Positions 37,079-46,927 are shown, numbered from the stretch's first letter. The stretch: DNA of 64,000 bases from Haliscomenobacter sp. (GCA_016707205.1 JADJHZ010000005.1:124001-188000), one strand, 5' to 3'. Notes: generated from the sequence alone by a model not told the origin. Numbers and translations: made by a program.

Positions 37079-39703
37079 ATGAAGACCTCCGCTGAGATCC
37101 GCCAGCAATTTCTCGACTTTTTCGCTTCTAAAGCGCACAAGATCGTCTCCTCTGCCCCAATCGTTAATAAAGACGACCCTACCCTTATGTTCACCAATGC
37201 GGGCATGAACCAGTTCAAGGATTTCTTTCTGGGTAACGCGGTACCCGACACCCGGCGCATAGCCGACACCCAGAAATGCCTTCGCGTATCGGGCAAACAC
37301 AACGACCTGGAAGATGTCGGATACGACGGCACCCACCACACGATGTTCGAGATGCTCGGCAACTGGTCGATCGGCGATTATTTCAAGGAAGAAGCCCTGG
37401 CCTGGTCCTGGGAACTCCTCACCGAGGTGTACGGCCTGACTAAAGACCGCCTATACGCCACCGTGTTCGGAGGCGATCCCAAAGACGGCCTCCCGGCCGA
37501 CGACGAAGCCCGCGATATCTGGAAACGGTTCCTTCCCGAAGACCATATTTTATACGGCAGCAAGAAAGACAACTTCTGGGAAATGGGCGAAACCGGTCCC
37601 TGTGGTCCCTGCTCGGAGATTCATGTCGATTTGCGCAGCAACGCAGAGCGGGCAGCCCAACCCGGCCACGAATTGGTCAACAAAGACCATCCCAAAGTGA
37701 TCGAGATCTGGAACAACGTCTTCATCCAGTTCAACCGCAAGGCCGACGGCGCCCTGGAGTCCTTGCCCGCAAAGCACGTCGATACCGGCATGGGCTTCGA
37801 ACGCCTGTGCATGGTGCTTCAAAATAAGACCTTTACCTACGACACCGATATTTTCGCTCCGTTTATTCAATACATCGAGCGCGTTTCCGGCAAAACCTAC
37901 ACGTTCAGCTACGACCCCAACAATAAGGTCGATATCGCCATGCGGGTGATTTCCGACCATATCCGCGCCATCGCTTTTGCTATTGCCGACGGCCAACTGC
38001 CCAGCAACACGGGCGCGGGGTACGTTATCCGCCGCATCCTGCGCCGGGCGGTGCGGTACTACTACTCTTTTCTGGAACTCCGCCAGCCCTTTCTTCACAC
38101 GCTGATCCCAATGCTGGCGGAAAACTTCCGCAACGTGTTTCCTGAGCTTAAAGCCCAGGAAGAACAGGTAGCCCGCGTGATCGAAGGAGAAGAACAAGCA
38201 TTCCTAAACACCCTCGAAAACGGCCTGCGCCGCTTCGAAACCCTGGAAATTACCCAGAATACGATCAAAGGGGAGGATGCCTTTGAAATGTACGACACCT
38301 TCGGCTTCCCCATCGATCTTACCCGCCTTATCGCCCACGAACGCGGGTACGAAGTAGACGATACGGGCTTCGAAAAAGCCCTGCAGGTGCAGAAAGAACG
38401 CTCCCGGTCGGCGACCGTCAAGGCGTTCGGCGACTGGGCTGCGCTCCGCGAGGGCGAAGTCGAATTCGTTGGCTACGACCAACTGGCCGCCGCAGGAGCT
38501 AACGTATTGAAATACCGGACCGTCACGATCAAAAAAGCCGAACAATACCAGATCGTGCTCGACCGCACTCCGTTCTACGCCCAAAGCGGGGGGCAAGCCG
38601 GGGATGCAGGCGTACTTTGGTTTGGCGACGAACGCATTGCCGTGCTGGATACCCTGAAAGAAAACGACCTCATCATCCATGTCGTCGATAAATTCCCCCA
38701 CCACCTGGATGCCCCCGTACGGGCCGACGTCGACGCCTCCAAACGGCAGGCGACGTCCAGCAACCACTCCGCCGTCCACCTCATGCACGCTGCTTTGCAC
38801 CGGATATTGGGCGCGCACGCGCTTCAAAAAGGCCAGGATGTGGACGATCAGCGCCTGCGCTTTGACTTCTCGCATTTCCAGAAAGTCAACGACGAGGAGT
38901 TGCTGCGCATCGAGCAGATGGTCAACCAGAAGATCCGGGAAAATATCCCGCTTGAAGAGCAGCGCAACCTGCCAATTGAGGAAGCCAAAAAAGCCGGAGC
39001 CATGATGCTCTTCGGTGAAAAATACGGCGACGCCGTGCGCATGATCACCTTCGACGCCAGCTTCTCCCGCGAACTCTGCGGCGGAACGCACGTATCGTCT
39101 ACCGGAGAGATCGGTCTGTTCAAAATCGTAGCTGAAAGCGCCGTTGCGGCCGGCATCCGCCGTATCGAAGCCGTAACGGCCGAACACGCCGAGGCTTACC
39201 TGCGCCAGGAACTGAACGAACTTGCCGAAATCCGGGCTATTTTCAAGAATTCCCCGAATACCGTCAAGCAAATCCTCCACCTGCAGGACGAAAACAAAGC
39301 CTTGCGCAAAGAGATCGAAAAAATGCAAGGCGCCCAGGCAGGCGCGCTGAAAGAACAGCTCAAGGCGCAATTCCGCCAGGTCAACGGCGTTAATTTCCTG
39401 GCCGTGCGCGTGCCGGTTACCGACGGGGCCGCCCTAAAAAACCTGGCATATCAATTAGAAACCGAAGTAGGCAACGCCCTGATTGTTTTTGCCGCCCTGG
39501 TAAGCGGCAAGCCTCAGGTGATGGTCATCGCCAGCAAAGAACTGACGGAAACCAAAGGCATCCACGCCGGGAACATGGTGCGCGAACTCGCCAAAGCCAT
39601 CGGCGGCGGCGGCGGCGGGCAGCCATTCTTTGCTACCGCCGGAGGAAAGAACGAAGAAGGATTGGACGAGGTGGTGGAACTGGCGAAAGGAATGATGGGG
39701 TAA
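37079..39703 (+). CDS. alaS: Alanyl-tRNA synthetase
   Basis: Charges tRNA(Ala) and edits Ser/Gly-tRNA(Ala). 874 residues, normal for a bacterial enzyme. The class II catalytic core opens with IRQQFLDFFASKAHKIV and MFTNAGMNQFKDFFLG. The editing domain has HSAVHLMHAALH (HxxxH) and CGGTHV, the second half of the zinc site. The C-terminal DHHA1/C-Ala domain carries the glycine-rich motif GGGGGGQPFFATAGG. Starts at ATG 37079. A bidirectional terminator follows at 39717-39754. Confidence 0.98.
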   Translation: MKTSAEIRQQFLDFFASKAHKIVSSAPIVNKDDPTLMFTNAGMNQFKDFFLGNAVPDTRRIADTQKCLRVSGKHNDLEDVGYDGTHHTMFEMLGNWSIGDYFKEEALAWSWELLTEVYGLTKDRLYATVFGGDPKDGLPADDEARDIWKRFLPEDHILYGSKKDNFWEMGETGPCGPCSEIHVDLRSNAERAAQPGHELVNKDHPKVIEIWNNVFIQFNRKADGALESLPAKHVDTGMGFERLCMVLQNKTFTYDTDIFAPFIQYIERVSGKTYTFSYDPNNKVDIAMRVISDHIRAIAFAIADGQLPSNTGAGYVIRRILRRAVRYYYSFLELRQPFLHTLIPMLAENFRNVFPELKAQEEQVARVIEGEEQAFLNTLENGLRRFETLEITQNTIKGEDAFEMYDTFGFPIDLTRLIAHERGYEVDDTGFEKALQVQKERSRSATVKAFGDWAALREGEVEFVGYDQLAAAGANVLKYRTVTIKKAEQYQIVLDRTPFYAQSGGQAGDAGVLWFGDERIAVLDTLKENDLIIHVVDKFPHHLDAPVRADVDASKRQATSSNHSAVHLMHAALHRILGAHALQKGQDVDDQRLRFDFSHFQKVNDEELLRIEQMVNQKIRENIPLEEQRNLPIEEAKKAGAMMLFGEKYGDAVRMITFDASFSRELCGGTHVSSTGEIGLFKIVAESAVAAGIRRIEAVTAEHAEAYLRQELNELAEIRAIFKNSPNTVKQILHLQDENKALRKEIEKMQGAQAGALKEQLKAQFRQVNGVNFLAVRVPVTDGAALKNLAYQLETEVGNALIVFAALVSGKPQVMVIASKELTETKGIHAGNMVRELAKAIGGGGGGQPFFATAGGKNEEGLDEVVELAKGMMG

Positions 39704-39716
39704 AGACCAAAAAATA

Positions 39717-39754
39717 GAATCGCCCCTGATCCAAAAGAGGAGCAGGGGCGATTC
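39717..39754. terminator. Bidirectional terminator between alaS and the RRM gene
   Basis: Perfect 12-nt arms GAATCGCCCCTG/CAGGGGCGATTC with a 14-nt loop lie between convergent genes. An A-rich stretch precedes the hairpin and ATTT follows it, giving moderate T-tracts on either strand. Confidence 0.75.
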
Positions 39755-39781
39755 GATTTATCGCTACCTGAAAAGGAGCGA

Positions 39782-40174
39782 TTAATAGCGCCGGTCGCGG
39801 TTGTAACCACCACGGTCGCCACGGTCACCGCCGCTGCCGCCGCCGCGATTGTAGCCGCCGCCGCCGCCGCCACGGTTGAAGCCGCCGCCGCCGCCGCCGC
39901 GGTTAAAGCCGCCGCCACCGCTGCCGCGATCTTCGCGCGGTTCTGCTTTCTTCACAACAATGGTACGGCCATCGAGCGTGCTCTCGTTGAGATCCTCGAT
40001 TGCCTTGAGTGCTTCATCATCGTCTGGCATTTCTACAAACCCGAAACCTTTGGATTTGCCAGTCATTTTGTCGATGATGACGTTGGCGGAAGTCACTTCG
40101 CCAAATGCTTCGAATGCCTCGCGGAGATCTTCCGACTGAGTGTCGAAACTGAGTTTTGCAACAAAAATGTTCAT
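39782..40174 (-). CDS. RRM-type RNA-binding protein with Gly-rich tail
   Basis: About 130 residues. The start is ATG 40174 (MNIFVAKLSFDTQSEDLREA); the longer open frame adds an unlikely N-terminus. A single RNA recognition motif fills residues 1-80, with RNP2 (NIFVAKLS) and RNP1 (KSKGFGFVEM). The C-terminus is a GGGGFNRGG-type repeat ending in RGD/RGGY arginine-glycine boxes, encoded by long GCC/GGC tracts. Bacteroidota and cyanobacterial proteins of this type are abundant, often cold-induced RNA chaperones (family knowledge). The roughly 200-nt leader of this gene would fit post-transcriptional control. Confidence 0.93.
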   Translation of the reverse strand: MNIFVAKLSFDTQSEDLREAFEAFGEVTSANVIIDKMTGKSKGFGFVEMPDDDEALKAIEDLNESTLDGRTIVVKKAEPREDRGSGGGGFNRGGGGGGFNRGGGGGGYNRGGGSGGDRGDRGGYNRDRRY

Positions 40175-40206
40175 TACGAATAAAAATTGAAAATAAAAAA
40201 AAACAC

Positions 40207-40222
40207 GAGCAACGCTTTGCTC
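40207..40222 (-). promoter_or_regulatory. Leader hairpin close to the RRM gene start
   Basis: Inverted repeat GAGCAA-CGCT-TTGCTC lies about 33 nt upstream of the ATG of the RRM gene, within its presumed leader. Confidence 0.4.
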
Positions 40223-40381
40223 AGTCATCAGTATTTAAAAGGAAGAAGTTCACACGAGGGTAAGTACGGACACCTGAAGCGGATAAGCTGCTGGAGAAGA
40301 CGTTACTTGCGGATTCGTAGAAACTGGTTGCCAAAAAAATAACCATTCCAGGCAAAGAAACACTCATTTTAAATTACTGGA

Positions 40382-40389
40382 CAAAGATA
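40382..40389 (-). promoter_or_regulatory. Candidate -7 element of the RRM gene
   Basis: The minus strand reads TATCTTTG, an exact TAnnTTTG match, placing the 5' end about 200 nt before the start codon. No clear -33 TTG is visible. Confidence 0.4.
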
Positions 40390-40428
40390 AGGGTTTTTTT
40401 ATTTCATGTAAAGTTTTTTTTGTACCCC

Positions 40429-43002
40429 TTATTTTCCTCTCTCCAGCGACATCCCACTAATGGTATGCCCGAAGAAGATCGCGTTGGCAAAAAGCTTATT
40501 GGTGCCGAACCAATGCGCCCGGAAGTTGGGGTTGTCGGCCAAAAAGATCACTTTGCCGCTGCCTGCGCCGCTGACGACGATCCCCGCGGTGCGTTTGGGC
40601 AACTCCGTCATGGTGCTTTTGATGTAGCCGCTGATCAGGGGGTTATCGGTGTAGATCAAGGGGCTGGAATAGGGGTTCTTTCCGGGCTCAAGGAACAAGT
40701 CGTTGTCGCGGAATACCGGCATTTTGCCGCGCCGGTAGCCGAAGCCCAGCGGGTGGGTGTGGTCGATTTCTGCCTCGAAGATAGTACCCGGAATCTCCAG
40801 AGAGGCGATATCTTCATCCATTTGGATATATGGCTTCCGGCCCAGGGGCTGTTCTTTAGGCTGGCGAATCTCCACCGTTCCAATCCCCTGGGCTTTGAGC
40901 CAGGAAATGGCGCTCTGGATACCGATCAGGGTTCCTCCGTTTTGGACCCATTCTTTCAGTTTGGCGGCGCCGGCAGCGCTGATGCTGTTGTTGTAGGCGC
41001 CCGCTCCCAAAACGATCGCGTTATACCGGGTGAGGTCTGCCCGGGCTATATCGTCGGTTTCCAGTTTGGTGACGACCATGCCATAACGCGTATCCAGCAA
41101 ATGCCAGGCTTCGCCAGCGGTGCCAGGAGACGCTCCTTCGCCTACAATAACCGCCACCTTGGGCAACTGAAGGGTTGAAAACCCATTACTGCCCAGGTCG
41201 ATGCCTTCGACCGTAAATCCGGTGGATACCCCATCAAAACCCACTCCGGCACTCCCCGCTGCTTCCCGCACTACCTGCTGGATCTCCGCTACCGTTTTCT
41301 CCTGGTTGGCTATTGGGATCATAATCGTGCCCGGCTCATACCGCTTTCCGTTCAGCACAAAGGGTTCGCGGCCCACTTTGGCCCGGATGCCGGATTTAAG
41401 GATATGATAAAGGGCTTTGGGTGCGTAGTAATGATCCCATTCCATCAGGTAGGCATAACTGGCCGCCGGAACCGCGCTTATAGTCCGGGGCGGCCGGGCG
41501 CCTTCTACCTTCGCGCCCAGCAAGCCGGAGTTCCAGCTTTTGCCCAGCGCGGCGTAAGGCAGGTTGAAAGACAACGGAAGCGTCCAGCTCGAAATATCGT
41601 AGAAAATGCTGTCCTCAAATGTGGTAGCGGTTTCGAAAATCCCGCGGATGAGTTTGTATTGGGTCTGCTCCAGGGGTACAATGAAAGAAGAGCCTGGGTC
41701 AAACGTTCTACCTTCCAACGTTACCTGGTTTTTCAAGCCATAAACATCGATTTGGTGGCGGCGTAAAATCTCAACCAGCTGGTCTACCCTCGCAAGGTCG
41801 TAGCGGTCGCCAAAAATATACCCCTTTCGCTGGTCGGCTTTGGCTTCCTGCTGCGCGTCCTGGAAAAAGCCGCGCTGGTGGTCCAGCAATTCCCTGCGCA
41901 GATCTACCGCCGCCTTTTGGGTCGATAACGCCGTGCGCACCTGATTGCGAACGGTGAAGTGGAAAGTCAAAGGTCCATTTGCGGTTTCCTGGAGGTGGCC
42001 CCGGGAACTGGCCTGTTCAAACAGGATACCGATACAGCCGTTGGCATCGGGGAAGGTTGACCCTTTGCCATAGTAAAAATCGTCGTACCCTTCCTGGGTA
42101 TAGTACAAGGAACCGATCTCGTCGAGGAATTTGGCGTGGTAGGTCCCGATCTTGGCGGTAAGTTCCTGGTTGCGTTTGGGCGTAATTGGATTAACGCGCG
42201 TGGGCACCCCCGGCATGAAGAAAAAGCTGGAGTTGGTCCCCATCTCGTGGTGGTCGGTCAGGATATTGGGCTTCCAGTCGTGGAATACTTTAGCCCTGGC
42301 GCGGGATTCCGGGTGTGCGCCAAGCAGCCAGTCGCGATTGAGGTCAAACCAGTAGTGGTTGAAACGGCCCCCCGGCCAGGCTTCGGAATACTCCCTGTCC
42401 TGAGAATCGCCGGTGAGGTTCTGGTTTTTGTGGTAGTTCGCCCAGGTCGAAAAACGGGTTAAGCCATCGGGGTTAAAACTGGGGTCAAAGACAATCACCA
42501 CGTCGTTGAGCAGCTTTTCCACCTCCGGGCCCTGGCCGGCGAGGAGGTAATACGCCACCAGAGTGGCCGCATTGGCGCCGCTGGCCTCGTTCCCGTGGAT
42601 ACTGAAGCCCTGGTAGATCACCGAAGGCATGGTTTCGGGTTTCAATTTTCCCGACTCGTCGGGGTTGGTCAGGGCAACATGCTGGGTCCGAATGGTCTCC
42701 AGGTTTTGGTGGTTCTTTTCGGAAGTGATAATGAGGTGGATCAAAGGCCGGTTTTCGTACGTACGGCCGTGCTCTACCAGCTTCACGCGGGGCGAAAGCT
42801 CCGCCAGCTTGCGCATATACGCAACCTGCTGGTCGTGGCTGATATGCCACTCCCCGATCTGAAAGCCGAAGTACGCTTCCGGAGTAGGGATCTTTGCGTC
42901 GTAAGCTATTTCGGGCAGGTAATAGCTCAACGGCATCTTCTGGGCATGCAGGGAAGTCGCGCTAAGGAGAAACCCGAGCGCAAGCAGATAAAGGGACTTC
43001 AT
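40429..43002 (-). CDS. M14 family zinc carboxypeptidase, exported
   Basis: 857 residues with a signal peptide (MKSLYLLALGFLLSATSLHA). The M14 peptidase domain occupies roughly residues 45-340, with zinc ligands in SIHGNEASGAN (HxxE) and a later His-rich DHHEMG segment, plus the substrate-binding DLNRDW motif. The remaining 500 residues form the large C-terminal region usual for this Bacteroidota subfamily, including a glutamine amidotransferase-like Rossmann segment (ARADLTRYNAIVLGAGAYNN). No T9SS sorting domain is visible, so it is probably periplasmic. Likely role: processing of peptides or cell-wall fragments; the actual substrate is unknown. Confidence 0.9.
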   Translation of the reverse strand: MKSLYLLALGFLLSATSLHAQKMPLSYYLPEIAYDAKIPTPEAYFGFQIGEWHISHDQQVAYMRKLAELSPRVKLVEHGRTYENRPLIHLIITSEKNHQNLETIRTQHVALTNPDESGKLKPETMPSVIYQGFSIHGNEASGANAATLVAYYLLAGQGPEVEKLLNDVVIVFDPSFNPDGLTRFSTWANYHKNQNLTGDSQDREYSEAWPGGRFNHYWFDLNRDWLLGAHPESRARAKVFHDWKPNILTDHHEMGTNSSFFFMPGVPTRVNPITPKRNQELTAKIGTYHAKFLDEIGSLYYTQEGYDDFYYGKGSTFPDANGCIGILFEQASSRGHLQETANGPLTFHFTVRNQVRTALSTQKAAVDLRRELLDHQRGFFQDAQQEAKADQRKGYIFGDRYDLARVDQLVEILRRHQIDVYGLKNQVTLEGRTFDPGSSFIVPLEQTQYKLIRGIFETATTFEDSIFYDISSWTLPLSFNLPYAALGKSWNSGLLGAKVEGARPPRTISAVPAASYAYLMEWDHYYAPKALYHILKSGIRAKVGREPFVLNGKRYEPGTIMIPIANQEKTVAEIQQVVREAAGSAGVGFDGVSTGFTVEGIDLGSNGFSTLQLPKVAVIVGEGASPGTAGEAWHLLDTRYGMVVTKLETDDIARADLTRYNAIVLGAGAYNNSISAAGAAKLKEWVQNGGTLIGIQSAISWLKAQGIGTVEIRQPKEQPLGRKPYIQMDEDIASLEIPGTIFEAEIDHTHPLGFGYRRGKMPVFRDNDLFLEPGKNPYSSPLIYTDNPLISGYIKSTMTELPKRTAGIVVSGAGSGKVIFLADNPNFRAHWFGTNKLFANAIFFGHTISGMSLERGK

Positions 43003-43077
43003 ACAGTGTCGGTTTTTTTTAAAAAAAACAATGCCATAGTTCAGAAAGGAGGCAAAATACTATTTTTTGGGAAACCT

Positions 43078-43105
43078 GACGAGGGACGAGGTAAGAGGTA
43101 CGAGG
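43078..43105. repeat. GACGAGG-type heptad repeat upstream of the M14 gene
   Basis: Four heptads (GACGAGG, GACGAGG, TAAGAGG, TACGAGG) followed by a degenerate TAACTAA, 75 nt upstream of the M14 start. Confidence 0.8.
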
Positions 43106-43133
43106 TAACTAAGTTTTCGATGACACCGTTACG

Positions 43134-43174
43134 CAATCTGAAGATTGAACTATCCGTAGACGGAAGTCTACGGA
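43134..43174. repeat. Two tetraloop hairpins upstream of the M14 gene
   Basis: CAATC-TGAA-GATTG at 43134-43147 and TCCGTAGAC-GGAA-GTCTACGGA at 43153-43174, both perfect. The first has the same TGAA loop closed by C-G as the hairpin at 35559-35576. Confidence 0.65.
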
Positions 43175-43200
43175 CAACAGGTAACGAAGTTCTCGATCCT

Positions 43201-43263
43201 TTACACCCATTACACCCTTTACACCCTTTACATCCTCTACATCCTCTACATCCTCTACATCCT
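43201..43263 (-). repeat. Nonamer tandem array fused to the thiolase stop codon
   Basis: Seven 9-nt units on the + strand: TTACACCCA, TTACACCCT (twice), TTACATCCT, CTACATCCT (three times). In the thiolase orientation the array begins with the last sense codon and stop (ATG TAG) and runs 3' as GATGTAGAG-like units. Confidence 0.9.
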
Positions 43264-44433
43264 TTCAATCACAATCGCAGAAGCGCCGCCGCCGCCGTTG
43301 CAAATAGCCGCCAGGCCGGTGGAAGCCCCGTGCTGCCGGAGCACGTTGTGCAGGGTAGTGATGATGCGGGCCCCGGAAGCGCCGAGTGGGTGTCCGATCG
43401 CGCATGCGCCGCCGAAGACGTTCATCTTGTCTTCAGGGATGCCCAGTTCCCGGTAAAAGGCCATAGGAACGACGGCAAAGGCTTCGTTGACTTCAAAAAA
43501 GTCGATATCGGCGGCGGTCAGGCCTGCCCGCTGAAGGGCTTTTGGGGCGGCCAGGATAGGAGAGGTCGTGAACCATTGCGGCTCCTGTTCGGCGTCTGCG
43601 TAGGAAAGGATACGCGCGATGGGCTTGAGGCCGAGGGCATCCACTTTGGCTTTGCTGGCGAGGACCAGGGCGGATGCGCCGTCGTTGATCGTGGACGCAT
43701 TGGCGGCCGTCACCGTCCCATCGGGGGTGAATGCGGGGCGCAAGGTGGGGATTTTTTCAAAATCCACTTTCTTGTATTCTTCGTCTTCCGTCAGAAGGAT
43801 GGGATCTCCTTTCCGCTGAGGGACCGGTACGGGAACGATTTCGTCCTGAAACAAGCCTTTGGCGGTAGTTTGGGCTGCCTGCCGGTAGGAGCGGATAGCG
43901 AAGGCATCCTGTTCCTGGCGGCTGATCCCGAATTTGGCGGCAGTCCGGTCGGCGCTGACGCCCATTGCCAGATGGTCGTAGGCATCGGTGAGCCCGTCTT
44001 TAGCGAGGCCGTCGACCAGTTCCATATTCCCGTATTTACTTCCCCACCGTGCCGAAGGGACGTAGTAAGGGATATTGGACATACTCTCCATGCCGCCGGC
44101 AACAATCAGCCCCGCCTGGCCCAGCTGAATCGCCTGCGCGCCGAACATAACGGCTTTCATGCCGGAAGCGCAAACCTTATTGATCGTGGTGCAGGGTACG
44201 TTAACCCCGATTCCCGCGCCCAAAGCCGCCTGGCGCGCAGGCGCCTGGCCCAGGTTGGCGGAAATGACATTTCCCATCAGGACTTCTTCCACTTCCCGGG
44301 GGTCGACACCCGCTTTTTCGAGGGCGCCGCGGATGGCCAAAGCGCCCAACTGGGTAGCGCTCATGCCGGATAACATGCCGCCAAAGCTGCCGATCGGCGT
44401 GCGGACTGCGGAAAGAACATAGACTTCGTTCAT
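43255..44433 (-). CDS. Acetyl-CoA C-acyltransferase (thiolase)
   Basis: Thiolase of 392 residues, the usual length for AtoB/PhbA-type enzymes that condense or cleave acetoacetyl-CoA. The nucleophilic Cys is in NKVCASGMKAVM (near residue 89), the His in NVFGGACAIGHPLGASGARI (near 350), and the second catalytic Cys in AICNGGGGASA near the C-terminus. Biosynthetic thiolase or beta-oxidation thiolase cannot be separated safely; the length and CASGMKA motif favour acetyl-CoA acetyltransferase. The spacer upstream (44434-44635) holds no gene. Monocistronic on present evidence. Its stop codon forms the first unit of a nonamer repeat array. Confidence 0.95.
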   Translation of the reverse strand: MNEVYVLSAVRTPIGSFGGMLSGMSATQLGALAIRGALEKAGVDPREVEEVLMGNVISANLGQAPARQAALGAGIGVNVPCTTINKVCASGMKAVMFGAQAIQLGQAGLIVAGGMESMSNIPYYVPSARWGSKYGNMELVDGLAKDGLTDAYDHLAMGVSADRTAAKFGISRQEQDAFAIRSYRQAAQTTAKGLFQDEIVPVPVPQRKGDPILLTEDEEYKKVDFEKIPTLRPAFTPDGTVTAANASTINDGASALVLASKAKVDALGLKPIARILSYADAEQEPQWFTTSPILAAPKALQRAGLTAADIDFFEVNEAFAVVPMAFYRELGIPEDKMNVFGGACAIGHPLGASGARIITTLHNVLRQHGASTGLAAICNGGGGASAIVIERM

Positions 44434-44635
44434 TGTCTTAGGTTTTTTTGGTTAGGAGCGTTTCAAAAATACGACTTTTTACAGGCAAGGGCCGTTTTAT
44501 TGCCGCCAACCTTGCTTTTCCGGCCTGCATAACCTAAAAAAAAAGGGTTGACCCGCAGAGAAAAAAGGACGATTTTTTGACCACCGAATCAACGATTTCT
44601 TTGGAATGCCCTACCTTTCGCAAAAATCCATTTTT

Positions 44636-46892
44636 ATGCGTTCTCTTTCACTACCCCGTTACCTGAGTATTGGTTTGCTGGGCTTCCTTCCCTTCCTTTC
44701 TTTTGGTCACGAAGTGTACAAAGGCCGGGTGGTCGATGCCCGCACCCAGGAACCTTTGCAGGGGGCTACTATTCTGGCGGAATCCCTGCCCTACGGGACC
44801 AATACCGACGAGCAAGGCAATTTCGTCCTTCAATCAGAAACCCCGGTAGAAGCCATCGTGGTGTCTTTCCTGGGGTATGAAACCCAGCGCATCGCCATAT
44901 CGGGGCCCGAACGGTTTGTACTTATTGAACTCCAGGCCACGGCCATCAACCTTCAGCAGATCACCATCAGCGAAACCCCCGACCCGCTCAAAACGCTGAT
45001 CGACCTCGATGTGCGGCTCAGGGGCGTAAACTCTTCTCAGGAGGTGCTCCGAAGCGTGCCGGGGCTGGTCATCGCGCAACACGCTGGCGGCGGCAAAGCC
45101 GAGCAGATCTTTCTGCGCGGATTTGACATCGACCATGGCACGGATATCTCCATATGGGTTGACGGGCTTCCTGTGAATATGGTCTCCCACGCGCACGGGC
45201 AGGGGTATGCCGACCTGCATTTCGTCATTCCCGAACTGATCCAGCGGGTAGAATTTGGGAAGGGGCCTTACAACCCGGCGTTCGGGAATTTCAGCACAGC
45301 GGGGCAGGTGGAGTTCCATACCCCCGGATGTGCCGGAACAATCCCTGTTCAAAATCCAAAGCGGCCGGTTTAACACCCAAAGGGCCCTTGCGATTAGCGA
45401 AGTGCTCGGGCAAAAAGCCCGGCAAAACGGGCAATATGCGTACGTCGCTTCCGAATACCAGTTTACCGACGGCCCCTTCGAAAGCCCGCAAAACTTCAAC
45501 CGCCTCAACCTGTTCGGAAAATATACCTACCGCATGGCCAACGGCGACCTGCTCCGCATCCAGGGCTCGATGCTGAAAAGCAAGTGGGACGCCTCCGGCC
45601 AGATCCCTCAGCGGGCGATCGACCGTGGGATCATCAACCGTTTCGGGGCGATTGACGATACGGAAGGGGGCGCTACGAGCCGGAGCAATCTGTCGGCCGA
45701 ACTCACCCGCAATATGCCGGGCGACGCCTTCCTCAACCAGCAGATTTATTGGGTAGACTACGACTTCGAGCTCTATTCCAATTTCACATTCTTCCTCAAC
45801 GACCCAGTCAACGGCGACCAGATCCGGCAGAAGGAACACCGGAGCATCTTTGGCTACCAGGGGAAATACGAGCGGCAAACCCTCCTTGGCCCCCTGCGCT
45901 TCACGACGACCGGAGGCTGGGGCCTGCGTTATGATCAGGTAAACGACAACGAACTCTCCCGCTCCCTCAATCGCCAAACCACTACCGAGAGGCTCTCCCT
46001 GGGGGACGTTAATGAGCTCAACGCCTTCGCCTACCTTGCAGAGGAGATCCTTTTCGGACAACGGTGGACCCTGCAGGGCGCCCTTCGTCTGGACTTTTTC
46101 CGCTCCGAGTACAACGACCAACTCCAAACCCGGTACCGGACCCAGAGCGCCCAGAAAGCGTTCCTGGGGCCCAAGCTGAGCCTGGTGTACGACTGGATGC
46201 CCAACTTCCAGTGGTTTCTCAAATCGGGGGTTGGTTTCCATTCCAACGACACCCGGGTGGTTGTCGCCCAGAATGGGGTTGAAATTCTCCCTGCCGCCTA
46301 TGGCGTTGATTTCGGGTTCAACGCCAAACCGGCGGAGCGCGTATTTTTTCACCTGGCCGCCTGGTATCTCTTTCTGCAACAGGAATTCGTCTACGTCGGC
46401 GACGAAGCCATCGTCGAACCCAGCGGCCGGACGCGCCGGATAGGACTTGACGCGTCGCTGCGTTACCAATTATCCCCCGTTTTATTTGCCGATGCCGACC
46501 TCAGCCTGACCAATGGCCGGAGTGTCGACGATCCGGAAGGCGCCGACGCCATCCCTTTGGCGCCCCGGCTGACGTCGTCCGGAGGACTGGTATTCAACCA
46601 ATCTACCGGATTTAACGGAAGCTTTCGCTATCGCTATGTGCAAAAGCGCCCCGCCAACCCGGAAGGAACGGTCGAGGCCCTGGGATATTTCCTGCTCGAT
46701 GCCGGAGTGAACTATACCCGGCCAAAATTTGAAATTGGCCTCCATCTGGAAAACTTGCTGAACGCCGATTGGAATGAGGCACAATTCGACACCGAGTCCA
46801 GGCTGTTCAACGAATTGGAGCCAGTATCGGAACTGCATTTTACGCCAGGAGCGTCGTTTTTCTGGAAGGTTTCTCTGTCCTTCTTCTTATAA
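44636..46892 (+). pseudogene. TonB-dependent receptor, interrupted by a +1 frameshift
   Basis: Outer-membrane TonB-dependent transporter, about 750 residues if repaired. The signal peptide starts at ATG 44636 (MRSLSLPRYLSIGLLGFLPF). A carboxypeptidase-regulatory-like domain follows (YKGRVVDARTQEPLQGATIL), then the plug (VLRSVPGLVIAQHAGGGKAE; FLRGFDIDHGTDISIWVDGL) and a beta-barrel ending in SFFWKVSLSFFL with the terminal aromatic residue. The frame changes at the C5 run 45321-45325: frame 1 reads EFHTP and frame 2 resumes DVPEQSLFKIQSG, so one extra C explains the break. It could be a sequencing error, a real mutation or phase variation. Substrate unknown; the His-rich SHAHGQGYADLHF in the plug may hint at a metal or metal complex (weak). 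Confidence 0.85.
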
Positions 46893-46927
46893 TCCAGATA
46901 AAAATATCAATAAAAATGAGCCGCCCC

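Noticed and set aside
42595..44373. 592-codon + strand frame across the M14 and thiolase genes
   Set aside because: It spans two genes with intact catalytic motifs on the minus strand and includes the nonamer repeat spacer.
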